Assembly: GCA_902474785.1 (NCBI GenBank)
Contig: CABRXB010000047.1
Coordinates: 1 to 7,531 of the forward strand
Source: an uncultured Eubacteriales bacterium
GTDB taxonomy: Bacteria > Bacillota > Clostridia > Oscillospirales > Feifaniaceae
Length of the DNA stretch: 7,531 nt
Reading direction: 5' to 3'
This document shows positions 5,414 through 7,531 of the stretch, one piece after another. Both the position numbers and the translations under genes were made by a program. The notes under the pieces are model-generated. The model saw nothing but the letters and a program-made list of their open reading frames with translations, was not told where the DNA came from and did no database searches. The stretch's first letter is position 1. Every line of letters begins with the position of its first letter.

Positions 5414-6622
5414 TTGTTGAACAATACGACCAGAGTGGCGATTATGACCGCCACCAACTTCTTCACCGGGGGAATGCTGTCCACCAACATCTCGGTGTTG
5501 GCCACGCTTCTCAGAGAGGACATCGGGCTGACCAGCGGACAGTTTGGCGTCATCTTCGCCATGTCGGGCATTGTAACCGGTCTGCTGGGAGCAATTCCGG
5601 GCATGCTGATCGACCGCATCGGGCCAAAGCGCGGCATGATTTTGGGCTATCTTCTGGCATGGACGCCCATGGCGCTGTTTCCCTTTATCAAAACCCCGCC
5701 ACTGGTTTTTGTGGCGCTATTTTTCACGGCGTTCGGCAGCGCGCTGAACATGCCGTCCACCTCCGCCATTGTCAAGGCGCTGAAAATCACCAACTTCAGC
5801 AAAATTTTGGGGGTCAACATTGTGGCCCACTCGGTCGGCGCCTTTATCACCCAAACCTTTGCAGCCCGCCTGATCCCCGTGCTGGGCGGAAGCTGGCGAA
5901 ACGTCATCTGGCTGTTTGCCGGCATCACGTTTGTCTTTGGCATCTTTGCCATTTTCACGATCTCCAAGGTGGAAATCGAGCAGGTGGCGCCCATTTCGAC
6001 GGGCAAGGGCAAGGACAAAAGTGTAAAAGTCCCGAAGGAATGCAACCGCAGCATGTGGTCGCTGGCCGTGCTCTACGCCGGCACCATGGGCACGAGCGTG
6101 GCGGTCAGCAGCTGGCTTCCCACTTTGATGGCGGAGCGCGGCTACGACACCATCACGTCGGGCACCATCGCCTCCTTTCAAACGGTGGGCGCGCTGGCGA
6201 CGGCGCTGCTGGTACCGGTCCTTTTTGAAAAGCTGCTGCACAACACCATCACAACGCCGGTTGCAGGACTTGCGGTGCTCGGAATTGTCATGACAATTCT
6301 GTCGTCGCAGTCGCTCAATCTCATCAAGGCGGCGGCGCTGTGCGCCGGTATCGCCTTCAACTTTTTGTCTTTACACGCCCAGCGCGACATCATCTCGTCT
6401 GCGCCGGAGCATGTCTCGGGCAAATACGTCTCCACAATCAACGCCTGTGCCAACTGCAGCGGCGTGATGTCGGTCATGGGGATCGGCATGCTGACCACTT
6501 CGACTGGAAAGCTGCTCTATCTGTGCTGCTTTGCCTGCCTGATTCTGATCGGCGGCCTGCTCTATCGGTCGGCCTATCGCGCGGCGCAACAGCAGGAGGC
6601 GCAGCCGGCATCTGTCAACTAA
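5414..6622 (+). CDS. Major facilitator superfamily transporter
   Basis: Predicted inner-membrane secondary transporter of about 402 residues, the usual 12-helix MFS size. Hydrophobic segments alternate with short loops throughout. Between helices 2 and 3 lies motif A, here 'GMLIDRIGPKRG' (about residues 63-74), the best family marker. A hydrophilic central loop rich in Lys (about 185-213) separates the two six-helix halves. The C-terminus is a short polar tail. I set the start at TTG 5414 (5417 equally possible) because AGGAG 5403-5407 is well placed. The reading frame is open back to ATG 5330, but that would add 28 non-membrane residues encoded over a perfect inverted repeat and lacks a ribosome site. 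It follows a structured 215-base gap and is only 21 bases before the DUF4438 gene, so those two are probably co-transcribed. Substrate cannot be read from sequence; a peptide, amino acid, organic acid or the amidohydrolase product are all possible. Confidence 0.88.
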   Translation: MLNNTTRVAIMTATNFFTGGMLSTNISVLATLLREDIGLTSGQFGVIFAMSGIVTGLLGAIPGMLIDRIGPKRGMILGYLLAWTPMALFPFIKTPPLVFVALFFTAFGSALNMPSTSAIVKALKITNFSKILGVNIVAHSVGAFITQTFAARLIPVLGGSWRNVIWLFAGITFVFGIFAIFTISKVEIEQVAPISTGKGKDKSVKVPKECNRSMWSLAVLYAGTMGTSVAVSSWLPTLMAERGYDTITSGTIASFQTVGALATALLVPVLFEKLLHNTITTPVAGLAVLGIVMTILSSQSLNLIKAAALCAGIAFNFLSLHAQRDIISSAPEHVSGKYVSTINACANCSGVMSVMGIGMLTTSTGKLLYLCCFACLILIGGLLYRSAYRAAQQQEAQPASVN

Positions 6623-6628
6623 ACAAAA

Positions 6629-6635
6629 GGGGAGG
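6629..6635 (+). promoter_or_regulatory. Strong ribosome binding site of the DUF4438 gene
   Basis: GGGGAGG ends eight bases before ATG 6644, within the 21-base gap after the MFS stop codon, fixing the start and supporting co-translation from the same message. Confidence 0.6.
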
Positions 6636-6643
6636 ACGAGAAT

Positions 6644-7513
6644 ATGAAAACGAATGCTTCGAAGCTGCCCGTCAAAAGCGTATTGGGTCAGGTCACTCAG
6701 GCGCAGGGCGCTCCGTTTTGGAATATGGCCATGGACAACGACGGCAAGGGCCACCCCATGGTCTGCGGCGGCGGCATCACCTACAACTTCAAGGTGGGCG
6801 ACTGCTGCATGGGCATCGCGGGCGACCGCGTTGAGCCCGGCGTATGCACCTGCAACACCGGCGACCCCGGCGTATCGGGGGCCTATTCAAATTTTGCCTG
6901 CGTGGGCAACAAGGCTGTGGTGCTGGGCGGCGACGCCAAGGGCGCTGTCGGCACCGTTGTGGGTAAGACGGTGGGCGCCGGCCGCAACAGCAACGTCATT
7001 TTACACTTCGACGACGAAACACTGCACAAGCTCTCGGGCGACGACCGTTTTCGCATTGAGAGCTGCGGTTTTGGTCTGAAGCTGACCGACTATCCCGACG
7101 TTGAGACCCGCAGCCTCTCGCCCAAGCTGCTGGAAGTGATGGGCATTGAGGAGAAGGACGGCAAGCTGTATGTACCGGTGGCCAAGGTCATCCCCCCCGA
7201 ACTCATCTCCTCGGGGCTTGGCGGCACCGCCTTTGGCGGCGACTGCGACATGTCGACCTTTGAGGGCGACGAGTATTGGGAAGCGTTTCAGGACCTGCGC
7301 TTTGGCGACATCGTGCTGATCTCCGACATCGACACCACGCTTGGCCGCACTTTCCTGCGCGGCGCTGTGACCATCGGCGTTGTCAGCCATGGAGACAGCA
7401 TCGAGCTGGGCTATGGCCCCGGCATCACCACGCTGCTCGCCGCCAAGTCCGATGTGTTGCAGGGTGTGCTCAACAAGGACGCCAACATTGCCAACTATCT
7501 GGGGCTCAAATAA
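6644..7513 (+). CDS. DUF4438 domain protein, function unknown
   Basis: A 289-residue soluble protein that I assign to the DUF4438 family (TM1086-like), whose biochemical function is not established as far as I know. Family-like landmarks in order: 'GDRVEPGV' near 60-67, 'ACVGNKAVVLGGDAKGA' at 85-101, 'FGLKLTDYP' near 143-151, 'SGLGGTAFGGDCDMS' near 190-204, 'LRFGDIVLISDIDTTLGR' at 218-235, and 'RGAVTIGVVSHGDS' to 'YGPGITTLL' at 239-265. Clustered Asp, His and Gly residues in the last two blocks resemble a metal or ligand site. There is no signal peptide or membrane helix. Eight Cys are present, six of them in residues 41-86 (41, 54, 55, 68, 70, 86). It lies 21 bases after the MFS gene. Context with two peptidases, an amidohydrolase and a peptide-binding protein suggests a role in processing the same nutrient, but this is inference only. 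Confidence 0.85.
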   Translation: MKTNASKLPVKSVLGQVTQAQGAPFWNMAMDNDGKGHPMVCGGGITYNFKVGDCCMGIAGDRVEPGVCTCNTGDPGVSGAYSNFACVGNKAVVLGGDAKGAVGTVVGKTVGAGRNSNVILHFDDETLHKLSGDDRFRIESCGFGLKLTDYPDVETRSLSPKLLEVMGIEEKDGKLYVPVAKVIPPELISSGLGGTAFGGDCDMSTFEGDEYWEAFQDLRFGDIVLISDIDTTLGRTFLRGAVTIGVVSHGDSIELGYGPGITTLLAAKSDVLQGVLNKDANIANYLGLK

Positions 7514-7531
7514 CAACCCCTAAAACCGAAA

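Noticed and set aside
1..7531. CRISPR arrays, tRNA/rRNA genes, insertion sequences or attachment sites
   Set aside because: No spaced direct repeats, transposase-like frame, terminal repeats or RNA gene sequence was seen on either strand.

Overview
The window is GC-rich (about 60% by eye) bacterial DNA with every recognisable gene on the + strand. It most likely comes from a Gram-positive anaerobe of the Clostridia (Oscillospiraceae-like). This rests on the short Lys-rich lipoprotein signal with a Cys lipobox on the solute-binding protein, the strong purine-rich Shine-Dalgarno sites, the use of GTG and TTG starts, and the mix of families. That assignment is an inference; no rRNA or marker gene is present.

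Layout: (1) 24-1226, M29-type metallo-aminopeptidase. (2) 1278-2363, M42-type metallo-aminopeptidase with a TTG start. (3) 2412-3574, a COG1228-type amidohydrolase broken by a frameshift near 2997-3006 into two reading frames (2412-3032 and 3029-3574) that overlap as ATGA. (4) 3654-5198, family 5 (Dpp/Opp-like) peptide-binding lipoprotein. (5) 5199-5413, a 215-base structured intergenic region with a probable weak terminator, an imperfect hairpin and a 17-bp perfect inverted repeat. (6) 5414-6622, MFS transporter, probably starting at a TTG. (7) 6644-7513, DUF4438 protein of unknown function.

Genes 1-4 are separated by 48-79 bases with no convincing promoter or terminator between them, so they look like one transcription unit that started upstream of the window. 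The MFS and DUF4438 genes (21-base gap) form a second pair, which may be read separately because of the structured region before them. Together they suggest uptake and breakdown of a peptide or amide-like nutrient: a surface lipoprotein captures it, a permease moves it or a product, two cytosolic aminopeptidases trim it and an amidohydrolase opens an amide or imide bond. DUF4438 is the unexplained member. No ABC permease or ATPase genes for the binding protein, no mobile element, no CRISPR and no RNA gene were seen.
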